A DNA stretch of 30,353 bases from a virus, in IMG/VR virus record IMGVR_UViG_3300047550_006323, positions 1 to 30,353 of that record. One strand, 5' to 3'. The position numbers were made by a program, and so were the translations under genes. Shown in pieces: positions 8,514 through 17,714 of this stretch (the first letter of the stretch is position 1; each line of letters starts with the position of its first letter). Under the pieces are notes generated by a model, which had not been told where the DNA came from, did no database searches, and worked only from the letters and a program-made list of their open reading frames with translations.

Positions 8514-10337
8514 TTAGAAGCTAAAAAAGAGTTTAATTTTTTCTACTTGTTCAGTTTGACGAGTAACAGGGGTGATGTTTTGTAAATAAACAATATCACC
8601 GCTATGTACATTGATTTCAGGTTCTGTAACTGTGGAAAGTGTCAACACAGATCCGGATGGGGTTGTTTCATTTTGTACAATGGATCCATTTGTTAAATTT
8701 TCATCATCAATGATAGGCAGAAGATGTAATGTTGTTCCATTTTTAAATGTCACAATGAATCTTCCCCCTGCTGTTGTAGTGATGATATCATCAATGGTGT
8801 ATGGTGATCCACTAGGTACCGTTACAACATATGCTGCATTACCTGTGTCTGATGAAAATAATGTGTTGTCATCATATTGTTTGATGTTTTTAATTAATCC
8901 AAATTGACGGAAATTGTTGTTCAAGAAAAAGTCAGATGCCACATCTTCAATGGATGTCACAATACCCACAACACGAGCCAACAATTCTTTAGGTACATCA
9001 CTACCATGTCCTCCTTGTGGAGAAATCACGGCTTGTAATGATGCTCCAACACCAATAGTAGGAGTTAATGTGGCATAGGTGTATCCAGAACCTGGATTTG
9101 TTACCGTGACGCCTGTGATAACACCACTACTTACTGTAGGAGTGACTTCTAGTCCTGTGCCATCACCTGTCACGGTGATGGTTGTGGATCCTGTGTATCC
9201 AGTTCCTCCTGATACAACATTCACAAATTCAATGGCTCCATTTTTCACAGCAGCATTGGCTGCCACATCAATGTTCAAAGGATTAGGTACATCTGATGTT
9301 GATAGTGATGCTGTAGCTACAGCACCTGAACCACTACCGCCTGAGAAGGCAACAAGGGCATATGAATATCCTTCACCGCCGTTCGTGATGGTGATGGAAT
9401 TCACGCCGCCTGCTGCAATGGTGGCAGTTGCTGTGGCACCAACACCATCACCTAATATAGTGACGGTAGGCGCTGATACATACCCAGTACCTGCTGAAGT
9501 AACCGTGGCAGACATCACAGTTCCATTATGGTCAAATGCTGATGATGTGGAAATGAAACGAACAGGAACATAATCGGCAGTTAAAAATTTTGTTCTATCT
9601 CCTATAGGTACTTCATACATGAATTGCCATTTATATCCATCTGCCAACGTGACAGGACCTACAGCAGTGCTAGTAGGTTGCACTGTGGATGCCGTTCCTG
9701 GTGAATATACACACTTATAGATGCGATAGCTACTATTCATCACAAAGAAATCATTGGCTAGATTTTGCAACACCACATCACTATCATATGCGCTGTATAT
9801 GGTGCTTGTTGTCCAGTTGTTTCTATCAATCATCAACACGGCATCATTGGGTTGAACACGCTTCACCGCCATTAAATCACGACGAGTTTGCGCTTCCGTT
9901 TCTCGGGTGTCTGTGGGTGTGGGAGCTGAAGCATCATTGGTCCATGATGAAGTTCTACCGAGAAACACATAATAGTAATCGGATGGGTTTGGATATGTGA
10001 ACACATCATACTTCACTATTACAACATTTTGATTCAACCCTGCGCCTGTATCCAAAACAACGCTGGTGCCATTCGTGGCAGTATAATCATCAGTTGCCAA
10101 TTGTGTGCCATTCACAAACACAGAAATTCTTCCTGGAGTATATGCCAATGTTTTTCCATCAGTATCAGAACCAGAAAATGTGGTTTGTCCTGATGTGGCA
10201 GTATACACGTAAATGGTGTTGCTTGCAGGCGTCAAAGAATTTGCATCAGTGGAAGGGACATTACGGGTATTGGTAATGCTTCTATGAAATTCTCGTGCAA
10301 GTTCAGTGCGAAATCTATAAGGAAATAGAGCTGGCAT
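8514..10337 (-). CDS. 8: Baseplate wedge protein gp8, enlarged
   Basis: Wedge subunit that helps form the baseplate arms. gp8 features visible: FRTELAREFHRSI at residues 9-21, YYVFLGRTSSW at 122-132, the RRDLMAVKRVQPNDAVLMIDRNNW block at about 152-175, FVMNSSYRIYKCVY at 198-211, and a C-terminus of IVYLQNITPVTRQTEQ...IKLFFSF. T4 gp8 is 334 residues; this one is 607. The extra length is mostly three insertions: a fibre-type module at about 42-112 (TSGQTTF...YTPGRISVFVNGTQL), a run of GxGYxxxPTV-like repeats at about 275-435, and a small beta module at about 503-545 that also occurs in gp53. A TATAAATA late-promoter box lies 23 nt upstream. It follows the gp7-slot gene, as in T4. Confidence 0.85.
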   Translation of the reverse strand: MPALFPYRFRTELAREFHRSITNTRNVPSTDANSLTPASNTIYVYTATSGQTTFSGSDTDGKTLAYTPGRISVFVNGTQLATDDYTATNGTSVVLDTGAGLNQNVVIVKYDVFTYPNPSDYYYVFLGRTSSWTNDASAPTPTDTRETEAQTRRDLMAVKRVQPNDAVLMIDRNNWTTSTIYSAYDSDVVLQNLANDFFVMNSSYRIYKCVYSPGTASTVQPTSTAVGPVTLADGYKWQFMYEVPIGDRTKFLTADYVPVRFISTSSAFDHNGTVMSATVTSAGTGYVSAPTVTILGDGVGATATATIAAGGVNSITITNGGEGYSYALVAFSGGSGSGAVATASLSTSDVPNPLNIDVAANAAVKNGAIEFVNVVSGGTGYTGSTTITVTGDGTGLEVTPTVSSGVITGVTVTNPGSGYTYATLTPTIGVGASLQAVISPQGGHGSDVPKELLARVVGIVTSIEDVASDFFLNNNFRQFGLIKNIKQYDDNTLFSSDTGNAAYVVTVPSGSPYTIDDIITTTAGGRFIVTFKNGTTLHLLPIIDDENLTNGSIVQNETTPSGSVLTLSTVTEPEINVHSGDIVYLQNITPVTRQTEQVEKIKLFFSF

Positions 10338-10360
10338 GGTTTTCTAGGTTAATTTGAGAA

Positions 10361-10368
10361 TATTTATA
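10361..10368 (-). promoter_or_regulatory. T4-type late promoter box upstream of gp8
   Basis: An exact TATAAATA on the minus strand, placed between the stop of the gp7-slot gene (10371) and the gp8 start (10337). It matches the T4 late -10 consensus recognised by the gp55 sigma factor with gp33. It leaves a leader of about 16 nt. The intergenic position and exact match support function. Confidence 0.75.
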
Positions 10369-10370
10369 CG

Positions 10371-11699
10371 TTACGGCGTAGTGTCTATGGCAGTTAAACT
10401 ACCATCTGAACTAGGAGTAATGGAACCTGTACCTGAAAGTTCCAATTCTGCAAACATCTTGAACCCACTAGGATGTGTACTTTTCAGATATTGTTCCTTC
10501 CAAGAATCTAATGGTTTAGTTGAAGTCACCAGATAGGAATATGGCTGATAATAGTAGTTGTCGAATAGACGATTCACATCTGACAAGAATCCTGACGCAT
10601 CCTTGAAATATCCAGGTGTTCGGTAAATTAATCCTGTGTTGAATGTCACAGTTGCTGTTGTTCCTGCAGGATTCAAAGGTGTAATTGAAATGGTTACTTC
10701 TTCAGTTGAAGCTGTGAATTTCCAACCAGATTCAATGATTCGAAGACCAGATAATGTGTTGTTGTCTCCTGCGCCTACATATCCAGGTTCAACATAATCT
10801 TCAAGAAAATATAATTCCGTATCAAAATCTTGTACTGATGACACACGAACTATAGCACCATTTACACCAGTAGATTCTTCTGCCATGTAGGCATCAGGAA
10901 TTTCAAACTCAGCTCCATATGAATCAATGGATTTCACGCTGGTCAACTGACGAGTTAATCTGCCATATACCGTTTCATTCCACACCACAAAAATTTTAGT
11001 GTCGTATGTACCTAAAGAACTAATGGTTTCATTTATTCCATCACCATCAATATCAACACTTGTGATGTTTAACAAGTCAGAATAGGCAGGAAATGTATAG
11101 GTATGAGATAAATCCACTTCCAACAAATAAATGTTAGGTTCACTTGTTCCTAACACATTGGAACATGATGTAGTAATGGTTCTAACTTCATCCGGACCAG
11201 GTAATGAAATGTAGTATGCCAAATCAATTGTTGTTCCTTCCAAATCAAACACATTTTCCGTCGTGAATCCTGTTGTATCAATTTTTAAATAATTTTTCTG
11301 TACCCATGTTCCATCCGAAGCACGCAGAATGTTATCACCTGGATATGATACTGTGATATCGGTATTGAACAACATACGGAAAAATAGTTCGGTAGCATTT
11401 TCCGAACCTTTAGCTTCATAATATTGACTTATATATTTTACAATTCTACGATTTTCTAACAATGATGAATCAGGAAAATCGTTAGCATATTGTTGTTTAA
11501 ACTTGGGTAAAAATGCATCTAATGTTTCATCAATATCAATCCATGTGTTATTATTCAACAACACATCATGTGCTTCTCCTTCTTGTTCAAGAAATCGGTA
11601 ATAGGATTCTAGAAATGTAACGAACTTAGGATAATCAGTCCGTACAAATTCTGGAAGATGACCAGAAACAAGATGTGAGAGTTTTTTCTTGATATACAT
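10371..11699 (-). CDS. Baseplate wedge-associated protein in the gp7 slot (442 aa)
   Basis: The gene lies exactly where T4 has gene 7, between gp6 and gp8, but the product is 442 residues against about 1030 for T4 gp7, so the name is not transferred. The N-terminus (KKLSHLVSGHLPEFVRTDYPK, then FLESYYRFLEQEGEA) and C-terminus (RLFDNYYYQPYSYLV...HPSGFKMFAELEL) are conserved-looking blocks I associate with baseplate proteins of T4-like cyanophages and relatives. The centre is beta-rich. Its start overlaps the gp6 stop in a TAATG, implying coupled translation and near-equal expression with gp6. It probably bridges the wedge core to gp8 and outer proteins; the family link to gp7 is inference from position. 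Confidence 0.75.
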   Translation of the reverse strand: MYIKKKLSHLVSGHLPEFVRTDYPKFVTFLESYYRFLEQEGEAHDVLLNNNTWIDIDETLDAFLPKFKQQYANDFPDSSLLENRRIVKYISQYYEAKGSENATELFFRMLFNTDITVSYPGDNILRASDGTWVQKNYLKIDTTGFTTENVFDLEGTTIDLAYYISLPGPDEVRTITTSCSNVLGTSEPNIYLLEVDLSHTYTFPAYSDLLNITSVDIDGDGINETISSLGTYDTKIFVVWNETVYGRLTRQLTSVKSIDSYGAEFEIPDAYMAEESTGVNGAIVRVSSVQDFDTELYFLEDYVEPGYVGAGDNNTLSGLRIIESGWKFTASTEEVTISITPLNPAGTTATVTFNTGLIYRTPGYFKDASGFLSDVNRLFDNYYYQPYSYLVTSTKPLDSWKEQYLKSTHPSGFKMFAELELSGTGSITPSSDGSLTAIDTTP

Positions 11700-13576
11700 T
11701 AGACTTCAGTGTAAGGTAATGCGTTGATAATCAATCCTGATGTAATGCCTGCTTCAGTATTACTTTCACTATCATCAAGTACTAAAATGATGTTTCGTGA
11801 TGCTTCGGCTTGGATGGCATATGGAGAAACATCAGCTGTTCTTACCTGGCTACTGGTAACATTTTGATATAATGGTTGTGGACGAACCGTGATGGATAAT
11901 GATGTTTCATTACCCAAATAGCTATTGATGTTTACATTACTAATTGTCACTACGCCTGTTGTGTAATTCACGGTTCCTACATTGGTGATAACAACATCAT
12001 TATCAGCATTAACAAGCTTCAATGTTCCAGTACCTTGTTCATTTTCAATGGCATCATCACTGTAATCTTGAAGATATGCATTGTATTGAACATTGTTAAG
12101 AATAGTTGTGAATATAGAACTACGAACAGTTTCTGGATCAATGGCAGTGAGAAAATTTATAGTACCTGCATAATTTGTTCCTGTAACAATACTTATTCTT
12201 CTTTGTAATCGCATCTTGAACAATGAACCAATAATGGAGGTGTTAGCCAACTTCACACGTTCCGTCAATTTTGATAAAAAGAATGTTTTATCTAACGTTC
12301 CTAATTCCTCATCAAAATAATCTTCAATTTCTGTTTGTGCTAAACTTGCAATGTCGGTGGCAGACAAGGTTGTTAACTTTGGATTATAATTTACAATACC
12401 TTCAAAACCAATGTAAAGATATTCTGGGTTCACAAATTCATGTTGAATGCTCATCACACTACGAGGACGTAAAATAGTTTCACGAACATATTCTTTGTCT
12501 GCATCCGTGATTACATATCCCGTGTTAGGATGAATGGAAATGAACACTTTACCATATACAGGAGGATCATTTTCTTCACCGCCCCATACAGCAACATCTT
12601 TTGCTTTTGATAAATTCGCCTTGATAAGTGAACGATAATCTTCTGATGTGACAGCTCTGTTTCTGGATGCATTGAATTTAGTTGCATTATATCGGATGGC
12701 ATCAATGGTTTCTTTCTCACTTCCTCCAGCTGCAGCAGTGACCGTGGTCACCGTTATTCCTGTTTCACCGGCAATATCACCAACAATTGTGAAATTTTGT
12801 GCACCATTACTGGCTGACCCCTTGGATGCCAAATAGGAAATGGTGACAATGTTGCCAGCTGTTAATTGTTTGCCAATGATGTCATCACCAAAAATGATTT
12901 GATATTTTCCTTCGTAATTTTCTTCTACCCAAAATATTTTACTTGTGTTTGTAACATCAATGACACTAGAAGATGTTACATATGCATATGATGTTGGGTC
13001 ACCCACAGAATTTTGTACTGTTACTGTGATGGTAGTGGTATCAATGTTGTCCACAGGAATGACAAAAGGACCTGAAAGTGTGTCAGATGTAACAGTATAC
13101 TGGTTGCTTAATGAAGTGCCTTCAATCAATTCAACATCTTGAAATGTGAAATTACCCCCACTAACTGTTACGGTATCTGTTACGTTAACACGGAAGGTGT
13201 AAGTAACACCATTGATGGTTGATGTGAATTCAACAGTAGGATCAATGGTTAATGTAGACCCCACGGTAACATTTTTCACTACCACAACATTCACTTTTGC
13301 TTTCGAGGATGTAGTTGATTTTGGTGTATATCCCAACATTTTTGCCAATGATACAACTGATGTTCTTTTAACAGCAGTATCAATGAACATTTCATTGGCT
13401 TGCATGTTAGCAAGAACAGCGTTGTAATGAGTATTATATGCCAACACATCCAATAATGTGCTAAGAGCCGAACCAGTGAAATCATAATCTGTAAACTCAG
13501 ATTGTGATGCTAGATAGGTTCGAAGATTAGCTTTGATTAAATCAAAATCTAGTTCGGTGATGTTAAGCTCTGCCAT
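11699..13576 (-). CDS. 6: Baseplate wedge protein gp6
   Basis: gp6 dimers form the continuous inner ring joining baseplate wedges. The N-terminal block (residues about 5-85: FDLIKANLRTYLASQSEF, GSALSTLLDVLAYNTHYNA, ANEMFIDTAVKRTSVVSLA, LGYTP) is typical of T4 gp6. The centre has Baseplate_J features, including the FGDDIIGKQL segment at about 229-238 and RAVTSEDYRSLI at about 307-318. At 625 residues it is close to T4 gp6 (660). It is flanked by gp25 upstream and the gp7 slot downstream, matching the T4 order. Both junctions are TAATG overlaps. Confidence 0.92.
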   Translation of the reverse strand: MAELNITELDFDLIKANLRTYLASQSEFTDYDFTGSALSTLLDVLAYNTHYNAVLANMQANEMFIDTAVKRTSVVSLAKMLGYTPKSTTSSKAKVNVVVVKNVTVGSTLTIDPTVEFTSTINGVTYTFRVNVTDTVTVSGGNFTFQDVELIEGTSLSNQYTVTSDTLSGPFVIPVDNIDTTTITVTVQNSVGDPTSYAYVTSSSVIDVTNTSKIFWVEENYEGKYQIIFGDDIIGKQLTAGNIVTISYLASKGSASNGAQNFTIVGDIAGETGITVTTVTAAAGGSEKETIDAIRYNATKFNASRNRAVTSEDYRSLIKANLSKAKDVAVWGGEENDPPVYGKVFISIHPNTGYVITDADKEYVRETILRPRSVMSIQHEFVNPEYLYIGFEGIVNYNPKLTTLSATDIASLAQTEIEDYFDEELGTLDKTFFLSKLTERVKLANTSIIGSLFKMRLQRRISIVTGTNYAGTINFLTAIDPETVRSSIFTTILNNVQYNAYLQDYSDDAIENEQGTGTLKLVNADNDVVITNVGTVNYTTGVVTISNVNINSYLGNETSLSITVRPQPLYQNVTSSQVRTADVSPYAIQAEASRNIILVLDDSESNTEAGITSGLIINALPYTEV

Positions 13577-13977
13577 TATCGTAATCTCTGAAGTGTAATA
13601 GTGATTGATGTAGGTTGATTAATTCCCACTACCGTGAAATAAATGGATACCTCATAGGCATTTTCTTCATATTTTGGGATAACATCCACAACATCTAGCA
13701 ATACTCGAGGTTCAAAGTTTGTTAACGTATTTTCAATGGCACGTTGCAATGTTTGTGTTGTGATGTCATCAATGGGTTCAAATAACAAACGCCGAGTAGG
13801 GGCTCCTAATTCGGGGTCAAACAACCGTTCACCAAATGCCGTGGAAACTAACGCTCGAATACTTTGCTTGATGGCATTATTATCAATCTTTTTCAGAACA
13901 TCCCCTGTTTCAGGATGTGCCGAGAAAGAAAAATCTAAATCTTTGTATAGTTTATTTGGAGTAGATAGAATTGCCAT
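13576..13977 (-). CDS. 25: Baseplate wedge protein gp25
   Basis: A small wedge-core protein, 133 residues (T4 gp25 132), of the GPW/gp25 family shared with type VI secretion TssE. Family features: KLYKDLDFSF near the N-terminus, KQSIRALVSTAFGERLFDPELG with its downstream LLFEP, then ENTLTNFEPRV and DVIPKY. The E-R-x-F-D-P-E-x-G core is intact. I chose the ATG at 13977 over an in-frame TTG at 13986 because the family usually begins close to the NKLYxDLD block. No clear Shine-Dalgarno precedes it, and a late-promoter box ends only 9 nt upstream. The stop overlaps the gp6 start (TAATG). Confidence 0.93.
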   Translation of the reverse strand: MAILSTPNKLYKDLDFSFSAHPETGDVLKKIDNNAIKQSIRALVSTAFGERLFDPELGAPTRRLLFEPIDDITTQTLQRAIENTLTNFEPRVLLDVVDVIPKYEENAYEVSIYFTVVGINQPTSITITLQRLR

Positions 13978-13986
13978 TTTATTCAA

Positions 13987-13994
13987 TATTTATA
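13987..13994 (-). promoter_or_regulatory. T4-type late promoter box immediately upstream of gp25
   Basis: An exact TATAAATA on the minus strand in the short gap between gp5 and gp25. A transcript from this box would begin only about 3 nt before the ATG at 13977, so the message would be close to leaderless. The exact match in a tiny intergenic gap argues for function; the tight spacing and local AT-richness argue for caution. Confidence 0.5.
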
Positions 13995-13997
13995 TGG

Positions 13998-15758
13998 TTA
14001 TACAAGATTGACTAAGGCTTCACGAGCTGGACGCCCTTGAACCTGAGCATATTTGTGATTCCAGAAGGTTCCAAATGTATTTCTGCAGCCGGCTTTGTTG
14101 AATGTACAATGAATCCATACAGCTGGCCCTGCTGACCGTGCTTCATATTCAAGCAACATTTGGTCAAAATTTAAATTATCACGTATCCATTTTGCTATTT
14201 CAACATACTGAGCCTTGGATGTTCCCGGGAATTGTAAATCCACACCTTGTCCTTTCATGTGTTGAGATGTAAGTGATCCTCCCCGAGGAACAAAATTTCT
14301 AAATCCAGAAGTGATGAGCATGTTAGGATAACGTGTTTTAATGGGGTCTAAAATGTTTTCAGCCAACGCCTTTAAGTTACAAGCAATTTCATTTTCTGAC
14401 AATCCATTAAATGATTGCAACTTACACTTTGATGCTGCAGCTTGTGTTGTCAATGATGCAATAGTGAAATATTGAGAAATTTGTAAATTTTCAGGATAAG
14501 AACTTCTGTTACCAAATTCTCCACAACCAGTGATGCTTTGTATTCTTGCAGGGGGTCGTTTAGTGTCAAATTCTGATGCAGATGGTGTGGGTGCATTAAC
14601 TTCTGCTGCTGTTAAAATACCAGATGCAATGGCTTCAGCTTGTAAACTTTTAATGGCTTCAGCATTTGTTTCATAATCTTCACTTAAAACATCTAAGTCT
14701 GTAGTTAATGTTTCACGGCGCGAAGGTACAAATAAATCTTGAAATTCAGGTTGTGAAGTTCCTGCCACATCAATGGTTGAGGGAGGAATGATTCCAGGAG
14801 ATGTTATGATGGGGCTTGCAGAAATAATGGATTTACTAGAAAAAGTGGTAAACAAATCTGAATGTAAATTCAATCCTAACTGTGATGCCAGTGTGATGCT
14901 TTTACCTGCTTTCAATTCTAAATCACCATGAGCATGCATTTTCAAATCACCATCAACTTCTAAATTACAATTGTTCTTCACATAGATGTTGCAATTGCCT
15001 TCAATGGTAACATTGGCATTTCCTTTGATAACAACATTGTTATGTCGCATGTAAACTTCATAACTATCTCCTACAATTTTTTTCACCATGGTACCATTTC
15101 TATCTACATCAACAAATGTTCCTGCCTTATGATACAACGTCATGCGTTCACTATCTTTAGTATCATCAATTTCAATCACGTGTCCAGATTCAGATTCAAA
15201 TACATGATTATAAGGATAAAATGCGCTATAGGCAGTCATGGGTTGATCCCAAGAACCTCCCATAGCAATTTCTACATTTTTCACACGTGAATCATCTTTA
15301 TCTTGAACAATAGTTTCTGATATTTGTTGATTACGAGCCAAACGATTAGTATCTGGTTCATTATTATTTAAATAGCTTTCTTTAGGATACACCTTGTTTG
15401 CATCTTGGAATCCATGGTTACCCTTCTGACGTAACATTTCAAAATATCTTTTGCCAGGAGCGCCTCCCATGGTGCCCATCATGATGGGTTCTTGACAATC
15501 ATCACCATCACGGAAAAATCCCGTAACCCAAGTTCCTTCAACAGGACCTATGGGTGTTTGTCCTATACCTGAAACGGCAGCAGAGGTGATGGGTTGTAAT
15601 GGATATGCCCAAGGTAAATCTTTTGTAGGTAGTTCTGTGGTATCAGGAGTATGATAACCTGCAATACGAACTTTACAGCGTCCTAGAAATAAAGGATCCT
15701 GTCTATCTTCAACAACTCCCACCCACCAATAAAAACTATTTCCGTAAATGTTTTCCAT
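13998..15758 (-). CDS. 5: Baseplate hub spike gp5 with C-terminal M15-type murein peptidase
   Basis: Central tail spike that pierces the outer membrane and locally digests murein. Residues about 5-100 form the gp5 OB-fold (YWWVGVVEDRQDPLFLGRCKVRI, GTWVTGFFRDGD, PIMMGTMGG). Residues about 185-300 are the spike beta-helix, with short repeats such as VVIKGNANVTIEGNCNIYV and GDLKMHAHGDLELKAGKSI. T4 gp5 has a lysozyme domain between these parts; here none is visible there. Instead, residues about 455-575 carry a peptidase M15-like domain: SQHMKGQGVD gives zinc ligands His500 and Asp507, and WIHCTF gives His550, with an acidic residue near 537 as the likely catalytic base. The domain predicts cleavage of peptide cross-links rather than glycan. 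It is coupled to the hub gene by TAACATG. Total length is 586 (T4 575). Confidence 0.88.
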   Translation of the reverse strand: MENIYGNSFYWWVGVVEDRQDPLFLGRCKVRIAGYHTPDTTELPTKDLPWAYPLQPITSAAVSGIGQTPIGPVEGTWVTGFFRDGDDCQEPIMMGTMGGAPGKRYFEMLRQKGNHGFQDANKVYPKESYLNNNEPDTNRLARNQQISETIVQDKDDSRVKNVEIAMGGSWDQPMTAYSAFYPYNHVFESESGHVIEIDDTKDSERMTLYHKAGTFVDVDRNGTMVKKIVGDSYEVYMRHNNVVIKGNANVTIEGNCNIYVKNNCNLEVDGDLKMHAHGDLELKAGKSITLASQLGLNLHSDLFTTFSSKSIISASPIITSPGIIPPSTIDVAGTSQPEFQDLFVPSRRETLTTDLDVLSEDYETNAEAIKSLQAEAIASGILTAAEVNAPTPSASEFDTKRPPARIQSITGCGEFGNRSSYPENLQISQYFTIASLTTQAAASKCKLQSFNGLSENEIACNLKALAENILDPIKTRYPNMLITSGFRNFVPRGGSLTSQHMKGQGVDLQFPGTSKAQYVEIAKWIRDNLNFDQMLLEYEARSAGPAVWIHCTFNKAGCRNTFGTFWNHKYAQVQGRPAREALVNLV

Positions 15759-15759
15759 G

Positions 15760-17013
15760 TTATCCTAAAGATGTTTTAAATGAATCTTTCAATAATTCAA
15801 GCATCATTTCATGTTTATTCAATGTGAATTGATGACGAATACTTGTAATAAGATATTTTCCTGAAAGAAATGGATCCAAATAATCTTCAATGTTTAAATT
15901 ATCTGTTTTGGCCATCGCTTTTGGAATCACACATTCAATTACTTTTCCTACTTCAATATCCGTTCTTCCTGGAACTTCAATTGTAAACCGCAAATTTCCC
16001 ATCTCAAATAATAAACTATTTCTTTGTAACACCCAATCCTCGTATTTTGGATCCATTTTTTCCTCAAACAATCCATATTGCTTTGTTCGCAGTGTTCGGA
16101 ATGAATCTACATTTCTAGGCAAAGAAGATGGGAATAATTGTCCGCTAGGTGTTTTTTCAAGGTTTTCTATTTGTCCTTTTTTCTTATGAAAATCTTGGCT
16201 ATATTCGTTATATTGTTTCAATGTAATGTCATGTGTAATCAATTTACTTGCATAATAACCAAAATCTTGTCCTTTAAATACATCTAAAAATTGTATAGCA
16301 CCCAAACGATTGATGTTATAATATTTACTTGCAAAATTTTTATATATTTCCACGGTATTGGCAGGCGTATAGGAATAGGTTCCAAACACCTCTTCAGTTT
16401 TCACAAGAAAATCCATGGTGTTGAAATGAAAACTTTTATTTCCTTCATAAAATAAACAATTGGGTACTTCACGATATCCTCGATTAGCAATCCAGTTGAT
16501 GATTTTCAAAGGAGACCAATATGGGGAAACCATGGCGACATCTGTGGATTGTCGTTCAGTTACCAGTGTCTTATCACTTTCAATATACTCATTGAATACT
16601 TTTCGAACCACAACATCTGTTTTACCTGAAAATTTCTTACTTACTCGGGTGGTGTTATCTTTCAAAGCCTCAACAGAAATTAAATTCAATATATAGGCTT
16701 GTTCTTTATCAATAATGGAACGTTCAGAGATGCCACTGATGTAGAAATTTTTCTTGATGCGCTGTTCACGATAACCAGGTGTTCGAAATGATACTGAAAC
16801 AACTTCTAATCCACTCAAAGATACTTGTGTGATGAAACTTGCAGCATCTTGAATAACCATGTGTCCTGTCATCATGTTACTAAAGATATCTTCAAAAATC
16901 ACAGTTTGAATCACAAAGGATCTAATGTCAATGGTTTTCCCTTTTACAATTAAATCCAATTTTTCAATAATTACTTCACCGGCCTCATTAATTCTTTCAA
17001 TGTTATTAGGCAT
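15760..17013 (-). CDS. Baseplate central hub protein, gp27-like
   Basis: A 417-residue protein directly upstream of gp5. gp27 forms the trimeric cup to which gp5 attaches; T4 gp27 is 391 residues. Visible segments fit the hub fold: FEDIFSNMMTGHMVIQD with a jelly-roll-like N-terminal domain, KNFYISGISERSI, VVRKVFNEY, an SPLKIINWIANRG segment near 180, and a closing beta domain (FTIEVPGRTDIEVGKVIECVIP, then KYLITSIRHQFTLNKHEMMLEL). That ending is characteristic of late-control-D/gp27 hubs. The start overlaps the gp53 stop in TAATG. The hub role is well supported by fold-like motifs and context; the T4 number is by analogy. Confidence 0.82.
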   Translation of the reverse strand: MPNNIERINEAGEVIIEKLDLIVKGKTIDIRSFVIQTVIFEDIFSNMMTGHMVIQDAASFITQVSLSGLEVVSVSFRTPGYREQRIKKNFYISGISERSIIDKEQAYILNLISVEALKDNTTRVSKKFSGKTDVVVRKVFNEYIESDKTLVTERQSTDVAMVSPYWSPLKIINWIANRGYREVPNCLFYEGNKSFHFNTMDFLVKTEEVFGTYSYTPANTVEIYKNFASKYYNINRLGAIQFLDVFKGQDFGYYASKLITHDITLKQYNEYSQDFHKKKGQIENLEKTPSGQLFPSSLPRNVDSFRTLRTKQYGLFEEKMDPKYEDWVLQRNSLLFEMGNLRFTIEVPGRTDIEVGKVIECVIPKAMAKTDNLNIEDYLDPFLSGKYLITSIRHQFTLNKHEMMLELLKDSFKTSLG

Positions 17014-17714
17014 TAGGCACCTATTCTATTATCAAATTCTTTCACAAATACAGGCAATAAATCTTCAGATATTATTTTGATGTTTCTTTTGGCATCATTC
17101 AATTCCACTTCATATTCATAATTGGTGACAGGGATGATGTTAGGATTGGAGCCATTGTAATCCACGATATATTCAAGAACTGTGTCATAATAATGATGAA
17201 CACGTGTGTCTGGTCGGGTGACAGCAGATATCACCAACCCTGTGGTACTGGTTGTGACATTGTTCAATGTGACCGAGGTTGTTAACACAATGAATCCTGA
17301 ATTGGAACGAATGTAAATGTTGGATCCTGTTTTAGACATGACTTCAAATTTGCCGCCATTACTACTTGTTAACATATCACCCACGGTATATGCTGCAGCA
17401 CTAGGCACCGTTATGATGTAATCATATTTCATGAACGTCACGTCCATGATTTTTCTTTCAGGCACGGGCCAATCATTTCTGGGATCCAAGATATCATTAA
17501 TCATCAATAACACCCAATGATAGGTAGGTGACCCATATAATTTAAAACTTACTGCTTCAGGTGTTTCACCATCTAGAATGAAATAATTTTCCAGAAAGGA
17601 ATATTGTTTTTTGAAATTTTCTGATACTGCAACACGTGAGAGAAAATCTCGAACAATGAATGGTGTATTGTTTCGTGTAATAACAGTTCTAGGAAACTTG
17701 GAAAAATATGACAT
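17013..17714 (-). CDS. 53: Baseplate wedge protein gp53 with an inserted beta module
   Basis: gp53 clamps neighbouring wedges together around the hub. The family N-terminus is clear: YFSKFP at residues 3-8, SFLENYFILDGETPEAVSFKLYG at about 39-61, then YHWVLLMINDILDPRNDWPV at about 65-84. T4 gp53 is 196 residues; this protein is 233. The extra residues are a small beta module at about 98-165 (TVPSAAAYTVGDMLTSSNGG, then FEVMSKTGSNIYIRS) that resembles a segment of gp8 in the same window. The gene overlaps its neighbours by TAATG at both ends, so gp48, gp53 and the hub gene form one coupled unit. Confidence 0.9.
   Translation of the reverse strand: MSYFSKFPRTVITRNNTPFIVRDFLSRVAVSENFKKQYSFLENYFILDGETPEAVSFKLYGSPTYHWVLLMINDILDPRNDWPVPERKIMDVTFMKYDYIITVPSAAAYTVGDMLTSSNGGKFEVMSKTGSNIYIRSNSGFIVLTTSVTLNNVTTSTTGLVISAVTRPDTRVHHYYDTVLEYIVDYNGSNPNIIPVTNYEYEVELNDAKRNIKIISEDLLPVFVKEFDNRIGA

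Noticed and set aside
9079-9573. 164-residue plus-strand frame
   Set aside because: It is the antisense shadow of the Gly/Thr/Val-rich repeats of gp8, with low-complexity composition and no ribosome site.
12150-12160. TATAAATT and similar near-matches inside coding genes (also near 115-125 and 24411-24425)
   Set aside because: One mismatch at a conserved position and location well inside genes make chance occurrence more likely than a promoter.
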